NCBI GenBank assembly: GCA_039704465.1
Contig: JASFAU010000004.1
Coordinates: forward strand, 744,001-808,000
Direction of reading: 5' to 3'
DNA from: Plasmodiophora brassicae
Lineage: Eukaryota; Endomyxa; Phytomyxea; Plasmodiophorida; Plasmodiophoridae
DNA: 64,000 nucleotides
Shown: piece after piece, positions 31,117 to 41,946 of the stretch
Position numbering within the stretch: position 1 is the first letter of the stretch
Layout of the letters: the number at the start of each line of letters is the position of its first letter
Program-made: the position numbers and the translations under genes
Notes under the pieces: generated by a model
The model's input: only the letters and a program-made list of their open reading frames with translations
Told to the model about the DNA's origin: nothing
Databases searched by the model: none

Positions 31117-34100
31117 ATGAGCGGGGAATCGGTCCGCGTTGTTGTTCGTTGCAGGCCGTTCAATTCTCGCGAGACAGCATCAGGATATAAGCCCTGCATC
31201 CGGATCCATACCGATGTCCGACAGATCGAGATGCTCCGCGCCGACAACGATTCGTCGCTAGCCGCCGACAAGGCGTTCACGTTCGATGCCGTCTACGGCG
31301 GCGACAGTACACAGGTAGGCCATGGGTCGTCGCGCGTGTATCGAAGAACGGCTAAGCGAACCGGTACCGCGACCAGCATTCCGTGTTCATGGACGTCGGG
31401 TACCCACTGGTCTCCAGTATCATGGAGGGGTACAACGGGACCATCTTCGCGTACGGTCAGACGGGATGCGGCAAGACGTTCTCGATGGAGGGGCTGCCGT
31501 CACCGCCCGAAATGCGGGGCATCATCCCAAAGTGCTTCGACCAGCTCTTCTCCAACATTGGTGCGGATCCGACCAGGAAGTTCCTGGTTACGGCCGCATA
31601 CATCGAGATCTACAACGAGGAGGTTCGGGACCTGCTTGGCGATGACCCGAAAGCGAAACTAGACCTCAAGGAGAACCCGCAGCAGGGCGTGTTCGTCCAA
31701 GGGTTGACTCAGAACATCGTCAAGTCGGTCGAGGAAATCGACGTCCTTCAAAAGAAAGGCAACAAGTGCCGGTCGATCGGGTTCACCAAGATGAACGCCG
31801 ATTCGTCCCGGTCCCATTCCATATTCATCATCAAGCTCGAGGCTACAGAGGTCGATGCACACGGCGAGGAGCACATCCGAGCTGGAAAGTTGAACCTGGT
31901 CGACCTGGCCGGCAGCGAGCGACAGAGCAAGACCGCTGCCGAAGGACTGCGCCTAAAAGAGGCAACGAAAATCAACCTGTCGTTGTCGGCATTGGGCAAC
32001 GTCATATCGGCGTTGACGTCAGCCAGCAAGGTCAAGCATATCCCGTACAGGGACAGTAAGCTGACCCGATTGCTACAAGATTCTCTAGGCGGAAATACCA
32101 AGACGGTACTTGTGTGACATGTAGCCGCAATGCTCTACCCGACTAACTTTGCTGATCAAGGTCATGCTTGCTGCGATATCGCCCAGTGAAGATGCTTACG
32201 ACGAAACGTTGACGACGCTGCGGTACGCGAATCGGGCGAAGAACATCAAGAACAGGCCCGTGGTGAACGAAGACCCGAAAGACGCCATGCTACGGCAGTA
32301 CCAAGAGGAGATTAACCGGCTGAAGCAGATGCTATCGGCACAGCAGGTCGCGGCAGCCGGAGCGACGCCTGGAATTGAACTGTCGTTATCCAGCGGCGCG
32401 GTTCGTCTCGTCCAGTCCGATGCGACCGGTCTCACCTACGACGAGCTGGACCGATTGAAGCAGGAATACCAGGCGCAGCACGAAGAGAAGGTGAAGATGC
32501 TGGAGGCGGAACGACAGGCTACGCTCGCATTGCAGGAGCGGCTTCGACAGGAGTGGGAGCAGGTGCAAGCGGAGCGGAATGCCATGGGCGCCACGGGCAA
32601 GAAGAACGGGACCGGTGACGCTGAGCTGACAGCGGCCCAGAGGGAGCTCGAAGCGGCGATGACCGAGAACGCAGAACGTGGCGAGGCGCTTGCCCAGGAG
32701 TTGCAGACCGTGATGGACGTTATGCACGAGGAGGACGGCATGACCATAGAGCAATTCGAAGTCGCTCTGCGCGAGAAGGAGGAGCTGTTTCGGAAGACGG
32801 AAAGCGAGAAACAGTCGATGCAGGTCAATCGGACAGACAGCGTGGCAAATGGGCCCGTTCTAACTGGCTAATGTCAGATGCGGTTCGAGGAACATCGAAT
32901 CGCGACCGAAGCGGAGAAGCAGAAAATGGAAGATGCATTGCGGCTGCTCGAGTCGCAATTGCTGGCCGGCGGGAAACAGGCCGAAGACGCTCAAGCGCAG
33001 CATGTGCGCGAACTTCGCGAAGCGGAGAGAAGGCTACTGGAACAGCAGCAGAAGCAGGACGAGCTGGCGGTGCAAAAGCTGAGAGCCGAAGAAGAACGGG
33101 TACGTGAACGCAGTCCCCTCTCCCTTGTTCGTGCCCGTGGTTGACACGTTGACAGCTCATGTTAAGAGATAATTACGACTCGTTGCAAGAGGAAGTGGAG
33201 GCGTCTCGGGAGAAGGTACCATCAGTTGAATGCCGCCGCATACATGGACCGCATTCGTTGATTACGATTACAGGTAAAGGCCCTGCAGGCGAAGTACGCC
33301 GAGGCGAAGACCGAGGTCGAGGATCTTCAGAACGAATTTGCGTACGAGCGCGAAGAGTGAGTTCGCCACACGTCCCTAGGTACAAATCTCCAGGCACCAA
33401 TCTGACAGTACAAATCAGGACGCTGGAAACGATCAGACAGCTGGGACGCGATTTGGATCTGTACAAGACTATCGTGTCGATGATGTTCCCACCCAAGATG
33501 GTCGAGAAAGTCGTCGCCGCTGCCAGGTGGGACGAAACCCGAGAAAGCTGGGAGGTCCCTCGAGGCCTCATCCAGAGTCGTCGCGAGCCAGAACCGATCC
33601 CATCCACGATCAGGAAACCCGCAGCACGGGAGTCCAACGTTGACGAGAACGGATTCTCGACAGAACCGAGCCTGGCCGCCCCTCAAGCACGAACGTCTGC
33701 GCCCAGAACGGCACGACCCCCTTCTGCGGCGGCGACCTCAGCAGCCGACGCAGAGGACAGGTTCGCGAGCCTTCGACGGATCGTCAGCGTCAGTTCGGCT
33801 CCTAGACCGCGATCCAAAGCACAATCATCGACTGTCGTTGCAGCGGCCGCCGCTGTTGCCACCTTGCCCATGATGCCGCGATGGGATCGTACGTCGTCCG
33901 TGCTGAACCAGCTTCCACCTCGCCGAACGTCGCCGACGCAGACACCTGAAGGTCCATCGGCTGATATCGCCGACCTACTGACCGAGGTTCCCTTGGCGAA
34001 TCGCGCCCCGTTCGTCGTCGCGAAACCTGCCGCTGCACCACCTTCAGCAGCAGCCCAGCAGCAGGTTGACGTCGAGGCTCTCATCGCTGCCACACCGACC

Positions 34101-34547
34101 ATTCCATCGAGAACACGAATTGGACCGGTTCAACGACCGCTTGCCGAGCTGGTCGTCGGTCAGTCGCCGTCAGTGACGGCCGATCTGGAAACGATTATGG
34201 CGTCAGCGCCAGCTGTGCCTCCTAAGCCGCGGTTCGAACCAGGGCCAGTAAAACAGTCTCGTCCGGCAACAGCGACGATCCCAGACGCGATCAATACGCC
34301 GATAGCACCCAAGGCCCAGTTCATCGTCGGCGAGTTGCCACCATCGCAGCACGACGACGCTACCAACGACGCGTTGAAGACGATCCCGTCGCTGCCGAAA
34401 TCGGAGAAGCCCAAGTTCCTGCCGAGACGGCCCATGGCGGCATCCATGAACGACACATCGGCCCCAAACAGGCCGATATCGCCGGTGCCGCCATCAACCG
34501 CATCGTCGGTCCCAGCCCGACCAGCATCTCGAGGCGTCTCCTCATGA
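31117..34547 (+). CDS. KIF17: Kinesin-2 motor, OSM-3/KIF17 type, seven exons
   Basis: Anterograde motor of intraflagellar transport in homologues. Exons: 31117-31314, 31377-32105, 32161-32823, 32878-33099, 33156-33215, 33274-33356, 33419-34547 (1027 aa; human KIF17 has 1029). Motor motifs: GQTGCGKTF (P-loop), [11 protein letters not shown] (switch I), [10 protein letters not shown] (switch II), and the neck [19 protein letters not shown] long coiled coil runs to about residue 650, then the kinesin-2 signature [17 protein letters not shown] and a Pro/Ala/Thr-rich tail of about 330 residues with a repeated Ala-Pro-x-x-Pro-Lys-x-x-Phe motif. A homodimeric rather than heterotrimeric kinesin-2 is inferred from length. 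Its presence implies a flagellated stage. Confidence 0.93.
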
Positions 34548-34786
34548 ACCATAACCGTTCGTTCCTCGTTCTGCCATCGGTTGGGTGATCCGATCTGTCT
34601 TCTTCTAGACCAGAAGCGCCATTATATTATACAATGGGCTCGTTATGTTTCCCAGGGACGGACCGGCCTATTGCAAGCCATCATGCTTGGGACAGTGACG
34701 TCGCAGAGGTCGACAGGTTGCCGAAAGCGCCCAGCGTCGGGCGTTCTCTCTCTCGTTTCGTGCCAGGGTGGTGCAAACGAACGACC

Positions 34787-36871
34787 TCACAGCAGGGACG
34801 ACGCACGTGGACGACTACGAATACGGATGGTCGATGGCATCATTACGAGCGGGTGGCGGCTGCCACCAAAGGTCGTATCATGTGGCCGATTGAAGCAATT
34901 CATGAAGCCGAGAAGCGCAGCGTCAGTTGGGCTACTGGAGGATCCACTTCCGGGGCAATACGGTTGTTCAGCAGCGACGAGGCGACCGCAATGGGTGTAC
35001 GCGGACGCGAACGTCTTGACGACGTCGTCGCTGTCCAGGAACGAATGTTCCCTGGCGTAACTGTGCAGGACGCGAATGGCTGGCAGATCAGAGTACCTCG
35101 CACAGGATGCGATAAAACACCCAAGCATCGACGCGTCGACGTGGATGCCCTGCCTGAGAATTTCATAGAACGGCGCCAGCGGCTCACGAGCACCTCCATT
35201 GTCATCGACAGAGAACGCATTGACGATCGTCGTGTACGTCTGCATTGACGGGCGCACGCCAGCGCCCTTTAACTGACCGAACACTGATACGGCTTCCAGC
35301 AGCATCCCCTGGCGTGCGTACGCGGCGATCATCGCATTGAAGGTCTCGACGCTGGGAGCGCACGACGACGAGCTGCCCGTACGAGTTTGGAACAGCCGTT
35401 CGGCGTCGCGTAGGCGACCACAACGAGACAATGCAGCGATGAGGGCACTACAGACGGTGTCCTCCAGCGAGATGCCACTGTCGACCGCGTACTGTTCCAG
35501 GATCCGTACTCCTGGCTCATTACGGCAACGGGCACTGGCAGAAAGCAGGAACCCGAACAGCGGAGTGTCAACGAGGACGCCCAGTTCCACCATTTGCTTG
35601 AACACGACAAGGGCTTCAGGAACGCGATCGTTCTTGGCAAGGGCGAAAGCCATGGTCGTCAGCGTCTGGATGGATGGAGTCAGGCGGATTGCCTCGAGCT
35701 TCTTGAAGGTCTCCACCGCCTGAGTAATTCGGCCATGCCGAACGTACGCCGATATCATGGCATTGAACGTGGCGACGTCGGGTTGGGCGGCATCGAGCAG
35801 AGCGCTGAAAACTTGTTCAGCGTTGTCCAGCTGATCGCACCGGTCAAACGCGTAGATGAGCGCGCTAACTACGAAGTCGTTCTCCAGCATGGCGTTCTGG
35901 CTCGCGTAGGCATGAAGCGCAGGCAGCGGAGACGCGAAGCAGTGCCTGCCGCAGCCAGCGATCAGGAGCGTCAGCAATGGGGCATCCAGAGTAATGCGCC
36001 TCTCAGCCATCACACAGAACACGGCCGTAGCGTCGTGAATGCGGTCAGCCTTGAGCAGAGCGGCCAGAACAATGCCGTACGTCTCGTTACAGGCCGACAC
36101 GCCAACGGATTCCATCACATTGACGGCGTCGACGACAGAGTCGAGCCGTCTCTGCAACAGGAGCGTCTTGACGAGAAGCGTCAGGAGCGTCTGGTGCTGA
36201 GAGGACAGCGTACCCCTGAAGCGGATCAGCTCGAGCAATTTCACGGCCGTGTCCGCTGCCATTGACGAGCCCGATTCCGCGCAGCACGATGCAAAGAGGA
36301 ACATCATACTCTCACTGAGGTCAATGCCGTTGTCGATGATGTCCGATAGAAGAAACAGAGCGGACGCGGGACGGTTAAACGCCCTGCATATGTGCGCAAC
36401 GCCAAAGATGACGTTATGGGAACGCGGACCGTACTTGGTGTACAGCTCGAGACAGTCCTCGACGAGCGGCGGATTGGCAGCTTTGCACGCCCCAAGAAAG
36501 GTGCAGAACAAGGGTTCATCATGCCTGACAGGAACGCCATTGGATACAGCGGTGCGAAGGACGTTCGGTGCCCGGCCAGGAAGGCATCGCAGGCACAGGA
36601 CCATCATACGCTGAAAGAACGGGGCCTTTACAGAGAACCCCGCGTCCAGGACATGACGAAAAATGGCCCATCCCCGGATGGGATCATCTTCGTCCTGCAG
36701 CGCACGAGTGGCCAGCGCGGCCGACGGGCGCTCGAGAAACGCCCGGAACAGTTGCGCCGGCGACTGCAGGTTGGCCACGCTCCGGGGGCGGTGACGCGAC
36801 CTCGACATGGTGGCCGCCGGGACTGGCACGCCGGCCTGCAGGACAGCCGTCCGCAGGCGCTGTCCAGCCAT
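34787..36871 (-). CDS. Pentatricopeptide repeat protein, P-type
   Basis: One exon, 694 aa from ATG 36871 (upstream in-frame starts are not ATG). The first 30 residues are basic and Ala-rich, as in a mitochondrial presequence. At least 12 PPR units are visible, for example TFNAMISAYVRHGRITQAVE and TFNAMIAAYARQGMLLEAVS, each about 35 residues with the classical Asn-Ala-Met-Ile and Gly/Ala-x-x-Pro-Ser pattern; pairs come in a plant-like order. No DYW or SMR domain follows. Role in organellar RNA processing or translation is inferred from the family. It is divergent from the Sec8 gene across 268 bp. Confidence 0.9.
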   Translation of the reverse strand: MAGQRLRTAVLQAGVPVPAATMSRSRHRPRSVANLQSPAQLFRAFLERPSAALATRALQDEDDPIRGWAIFRHVLDAGFSVKAPFFQRMMVLCLRCLPGRAPNVLRTAVSNGVPVRHDEPLFCTFLGACKAANPPLVEDCLELYTKYGPRSHNVIFGVAHICRAFNRPASALFLLSDIIDNGIDLSESMMFLFASCCAESGSSMAADTAVKLLELIRFRGTLSSQHQTLLTLLVKTLLLQRRLDSVVDAVNVMESVGVSACNETYGIVLAALLKADRIHDATAVFCVMAERRITLDAPLLTLLIAGCGRHCFASPLPALHAYASQNAMLENDFVVSALIYAFDRCDQLDNAEQVFSALLDAAQPDVATFNAMISAYVRHGRITQAVETFKKLEAIRLTPSIQTLTTMAFALAKNDRVPEALVVFKQMVELGVLVDTPLFGFLLSASARCRNEPGVRILEQYAVDSGISLEDTVCSALIAALSRCGRLRDAERLFQTRTGSSSSCAPSVETFNAMIAAYARQGMLLEAVSVFGQLKGAGVRPSMQTYTTIVNAFSVDDNGGAREPLAPFYEILRQGIHVDASMLGCFIASCARYSDLPAIRVLHSYAREHSFLDSDDVVKTFASAYTHCGRLVAAEQPYCPGSGSSSSPTDAALLGFMNCFNRPHDTTFGGSRHPLVMMPSTIRIRSRPRASSLL

Positions 36872-37139
36872 TGCTGCAGTGGCAGTGCAGGAGACTCCGT
36901 GCGCGCAGGCCGCAACTGCAAACTGACCCGGCCCACCCCCGCTGTGCACGTTTTGCGGCAGCAGCAGCTGCAGACTGGGAGCTGCGTCCCCCCCTGTGGC
37001 AGCTGCATAGCTGGGCGGGCGGGTCGCCAGTGGCGCGAACAACGGAAATGGCGACCCGGCGCGTCATGTGGCAGGAACGGAATGTGACACGGGGCCACAG
37101 TGCGTTGTCTTCAGTTTTGGGATAGTGCGTGACCTCTGG

Positions 37140-40077
37140 ATGCGAAGCCGGCATGGAAGCTCGGCGGACGAGGACGACGGCGAGAGGGATGTGCTGCGGC
37201 GGCTCGAGTCGGCCCGCATTCCATCCGACGTGTTCGACGCCGACGCCTTCTCGCCGTTCAAGTACCTGGACTCGGATCCGAAGCAGCTGAATGCCTGGCT
37301 CGACGTCGTCGAGGACGCTGTGTCCGTCCTGGTCAACAAGTACCACAAGGGTTTCAACACGTCGACGAACAATTTCTCGGCCATCCTTGATGCGTTTACG
37401 TCGTCGCAAACGCTGTGCACCAAGGTCGACGATTCTCTCGGCGAGGCGCAGCGCCTGATCCAGAATCGGAATCAGAAGCGGCTGCAGCAGATGGCAACGG
37501 AATCGACCAAGTTGCAATACGCTGTCGACATCATCGACCGGGTCATCGCTGTCGCGCGTGTTCCCGCTACGTTGCGCGGCTATCTGGACCGACGCCAGTA
37601 TCTCCATGCCGTCGTCCTGCTTACGCGCGCGGTCACGGCCGTTGTGGAGGACGACCTCCGCGACATAGCGGCCCTGAAGGACATCCAGACCGATATGCTG
37701 TCGATACGGAATCAGCTCAAGGACGACGTCACCGAGTGCCTGCTGACCCAGCTGTATGTGAAATCGCCTGCTGAGAGGCAGCGTCTGCGGGATAACGTCG
37801 CCGGCGAGCCAGACGCTGTCGATTCCATGAAGACACCTGATGTCCCCAGCAACCCATCGATGTCTGTCGACGGCGATGCCGGTGAGGCGGCGTGTGCCTC
37901 CGGCCTGGACGTTGATCCGCAGAAAGCGTCGTCTGATATCGACACGAACCTGCAGGCCCTCTTGACCGAGGAGCTCACGCCGGCGTTCGTCAAACGGCCG
38001 GACCGCAATCCAGCGCTCTACATGAGGATGCTCATCCATGTACTGCATCGGTTACGACATCTGCATGTCCTGAAGACCGTCCTTCTGAAGACGTTGCGAC
38101 CGTCGCTCCGGGCTATCATCGAGGAGGAAACGGATGCGCTACGTTGTGAGAATGTCGTTGGGGGATCAGCACCACGCCGGTCCAGCTCTGCGTCATCCTG
38201 GGCCCATGAAATGCTCGCGGAGCTCCTCAGCCGTATATTCGCGGTGTTCACCCGCGTCATCGCCAACCACGTGGTCGTCTGTCGCGTCATCAGCGAGCTC
38301 GACGAGGAATCGGCGCCCGCCCAGCTGGACGGTGACGTCTACGGGCTTGCCCGCGTCTGGTATGACGTGCAGAATGAGACCTGGTCGATGGTCCTGTCTT
38401 ACCTTCAAATGCGGCACGCGTCAACGGCCAGCGCCACGCTGCAGGCCAGCGGCATCATACCCATCGGCTCACATGACGCTCCGTCCCCCCGATCAACAGC
38501 ACGGCTGGCGTTCTCGTTCGCTGACAGCAACGTCGCGAGCGTCACTGCGATGAGCAGGAGCGGGGCGACGTCTCCTCCACCGCCACCGATGCCTATCAAG
38601 CGCGCCGGCGAGTCTCCCTCAGCGTCACCCAAAGTATGTGTGCTTGTCGAATGCATTGAACGCTCACGCTCCCTCACCGCATGCGATGTAGGCAGCAGCA
38701 GCAGCCGGATGGATTCCTGTCCTGCCGGACAACATCCTTGTGATTTGCAGGCCAGTTCTTCAGTTCGTCGACCAGGCCGTCAGCATGACTGGCGTTGGCA
38801 AGGAGTCTCAGGGCGAAATGCTCCGGGACCTGATAGGCCAGTACGTCAGGACGTCGTTCGTTCCTCGGGTTCGGGCGGATGCCAATTTCCGCGTGCAAAC
38901 GATATTCTCTGGCGTGAACGCGTTCGCCACTCGGGAGACCGCAGCAAGCACGTCGCAGGTCGGAACGGCTTCGCTCACTTGCAGCGCGTTCGAGGTCGCC
39001 TCGGTGATCGAGAACATCATGAAGGACTACTTCCGGCTGCCATACAATCGAACGTCATTGCAGGACACGGTGGTCGGCATCCTGTCTCGCGTTCTGGAGC
39101 GCTACCAGGAGAAGTTGCACGAAATCACGCTTGGCATCTATTCGGCTGCGCTGGTCGGCGATCCACGTGTCGTCGACATCCTGCGTCGCGATCCTCTGTA
39201 CGCGGCATATCGTGGGAACGCCACGAATGCACAGGCGATTACCCAGGCTGAATTCTTCAAAGAGGAGGTTGCCATCTACTACCGACTCCTGTCGCAGCTT
39301 GATCGCCTCGATCAAGGCCAGCTCCTGCTGGACCCGAAGCAGTGGTCGCTGATCGCCATCCTAGGCGAATCGCTCGTGTGGCTTCTGGATCGCGTCGTTC
39401 AACTGACCGTCGACCCATCATCGCCGCCGTCAGACACTCAGCCGCTTATCGACCTGTCGACGTCAACCGTCGAAGTGGGAATACGACAGTTCGCTGACAA
39501 ATGCCTCTTCCTGTTGCGGGTCGAATTCCACTGCCATGCGTTCTACTTCCTCAGCGCGATGGGCGCATCTGACTATGCGTCTCGAGACGACACCACCGAG
39601 GCTGAGAAGTTCGTCGTCGACCTTAACAAGGACCTATGCGTCGCCGAAGAGCGCCTACGTGTCGCATTCAGCCGACCGCGGGCGGCTCTGGACGTTATAT
39701 TCGGGACCCAGGCCTGCCTTCTCACGACGATTCTTATCCGCTCCGCGTCGTCTCTCCAGAACAAGCTCATCAATCGCCAAGGCCTGTCGCGGATCCTCAG
39801 AAACATCTTTGCGCTGCAGCAGAACCTCTGCAACATCGTCAGCGGCGCCAGTCTGGAGAGGGCGCGCCAGTACTGGGAAATGCTGAAGGAGAGCGACGGG
39901 ATGGTGACTGTTCGCGACGATGCGGGTACCTCTCCCCAGCACGTGCCGTCGTTGTCCGGCCTGTTCTCGACCGATGAGCTGCAAGTCATGCGACAGCTCC
40001 AAACTGTGTTCTCCGAGGCGCAGACTCGCTTCATGTCACTGGGAAGGACAAAGCCAGCAACGCCGTCGAGGCCATAA
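37140..40077 (+). CDS. EXOC4: Exocyst complex subunit Sec8/EXOC4, two exons
   Basis: Vesicle-tethering subunit acting at the plasma membrane. Exons: 37140-38633 and 38692-40077 (959 aa; human EXOC4 974). The N-terminal coiled-coil region has AVSVLVNKYHKGFNTSTNNF, which aligns with the Sec8 core. The C terminus contains LLRVEFHCHAFYFLSAM, VVDLNKDLCVAEERL and IFALQQNLCNIVSG followed by ARQYWEML, all characteristic of Sec8. The 58-bp intron (38634-38691) ends at gatgtag and restores the frame into AAAAAGWIPVLPDNILVI. Start 37140 is the first ATG in frame. Confidence 0.93.
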
Positions 40078-40291
40078 ACCGTAGGGCCCGTTGTCCGGCA
40101 TCGGAAATCGGGACGTTTCCCACGTCGACGTCGTGGAACCATGCAATAGCGATGCGCAGGTGTCCCACTCGAGGGTCTGGCCGAATAACGACGCGGCCCG
40201 GCGGGGCGGGGCGGGTTCGTCGCGGTCCGTCTTTGCGGAGTACTCTGCGTGCCGAATCTGGCAGCGGTCGTTCCAGCAATCCGTTGCGGAC

Positions 40292-41147
40292 ATGTGCGGC
40301 GAACGCCAGACGTTTCATTGCCCGTCCCGCTCCGACGCGTCCGTCAACGTTGCTGATGGGTTGACACTGTTTCCTGACGCGTTAGGTCCCGACCAGCAGC
40401 GGAGGCTTGTCGAGTTCGCGCTGGACAGTCTGGATCGCGGGCGGAATGGTTTACTGGCTGGGTCGGATGCAGCGGCCATAGGTACTCCCTCGCTGGGAAA
40501 CGAGTCGACTGACACGCGCGCGCACGTAGGAAAACGTACCAGCCTCCAGAGGCGAAGGTGTGGGCCGGCCGCTCGAAGAGCCGTGTTCTGCTGCAATATG
40601 GTGGTGCCTTTGCGGCGTGATAGGCGCGGCAACGATCGTCATTATCTGACACGCCGACGCAGGAGTGTACACGCTGTGTAACCGCGTGCTACAGCACATT
40701 CCTGTCGAAGCCATCGAGGAACAGCGGCCGATCCAAGAGTTAATCGACAGGCTCATCGAGGTTGGTGTGTACGCCGATGGTGAACCGCGGCCGAATGCCT
40801 GTACCATCAACGTATACGACGAAGGCAACTGGTTCGATATCACCTAGTCCCGGACGTCGCCCTCGTCCCTGGACCTGATCGGTTGGCCTTACAGGTTGCC
40901 CGCGCACGTGGACAACGTTGGGTTCACACGTCCGATAGTGACCGTGTCGCTCCTTTCCGAACAGGAGATGGTTCTCGGAGAGCACATTCGGCTTGTGTCT
41001 GATGGGGTCTTCGAGGGCGAGTTCCGGTTGCGCCTCCCACCGGGATCCGCTGTTGCATTGCGCAGACACGCCGCCAATGTTTCCAGGCATGCAGTACCCG
41101 CTGTGACGGCTCGTCGCATTTCATTCACGCTCAGGCGGCTGGACTAG
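40292..41147 (+). CDS. AlkB-like Fe(II)/2-oxoglutarate dioxygenase, ALKBH5/plant ALKBH9 type, four exons
   Basis: Probable nucleic-acid demethylase. Exons: 40292-40461, 40530-40603, 40663-40831, 40895-41147 (221 aa). The metal-binding HxD is in LPAHVDNVGF, the distal His in VSRHAVPAV and the 2-oxoglutarate Arg in ARRISFTLRR. NACTINVYDEGNW and TVSLLSEQEMVLGEHI are shared with the ALKBH5/9/10 clade that removes m6A from RNA in animals and plants; the substrate here is inferred. The protein is short, with little beyond the catalytic domain. An upstream ATG at 40091 is in frame but only 14 bp after the Sec8 stop, so 40292 is preferred. Confidence 0.88.
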
Positions 41148-41481
41148 TCACGACTGCTACCCCGCATCCGTTCGCCCGATAGAATACAACGTTTGCCATA
41201 GGAACTATCAACGCAGACGGGCCTGCGCGGCAGCCATGCAGAACTGCCTAACTCGATTCGCTTTGTTGCCAGAAGTATATCTACATAGGCACTCTAACAT
41301 CGGCATGCGTGTACAGTGTTCATCAGACCTCCGGCTGCTTCGCCGACCGCTGCGGTTGTCCCCGCAACAACGTCGTGGTCGCGGTCAGGCTACAGTCGGG
41401 CAATTGCGCTTCCGTTTGCTGAATGATCCTCCATTAATTAACATAAGATGCCGGTAAGCCAACGGATCACCAGCCGATAAC
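41148..41481. other. Spacer before tRNA-Ala, nothing seen
   Basis: No supported gene; it should contain the 3' end of the dioxygenase transcript. Confidence 0.5.
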
Positions 41482-41555
41482 GGGGGATTGGTGTAGTTGG
41501 TCATCACGCATCGTTCGCAACGATGAGGTCCCGGTTTCGATTACCGGATCCTCCA
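41482..41555 (+). tRNA. tRNA-Ala(CGC)
   Basis: 74 nt including discriminator A. Acceptor GGGGGAT/ATCCTCC, anticodon stem CATCG/CGATG with loop TTCGCAA (anticodon CGC), T arm with GGTTTCGATTACC. The rest matches the AGC genes at 58-62 kb almost base for base. Confidence 0.93.
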
Positions 41556-41946
41556 CGGCTATATTTTTTTCGTTGTCAGGTGTCCGTCACTGGTGATTGC
41601 GGACCCGCCCAAGGGTCGTCTTCCAGCGCCTGGGAGCTGGGTCGTGTACAATATGATGGACGCAACGGCGCGTAACCACATGCGTGGCGGCGCGCGGGAT
41701 CTGGACTGGATACTCAAGTGTATATATGTGTGTGTATATATGGCACTAATAAATACTGGAATGGATGCACAACTCATGAGTCTTGCTTCAGGAGCTTGAC
41801 GAGAGGAAGATTGTCGATGACGCCCCATTTTTGCAGGATGCCACTGGTGACATACGTTATCCACGCGTTCGCCGTTGCATCATCGAAGTACGCCCCGAAC
41901 CTGGAAAATGGGCTCAGTCACACGCCCCGTGCGCATTGACCAATCG
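41556..41946. other. Intergenic, TA/TG-rich tract
   Basis: A run of alternating tatatatgtgtgtgtatatat lies at about 41717-41741. No gene is supported; this is the 3' flank of the giant receptor gene on the minus strand. Confidence 0.5.

Noticed and set aside
36684..38048. 454-codon minus-strand open frame
   Set aside because: Overlaps the Sec8 exon and the PPR promoter; composition is that of an antisense frame.
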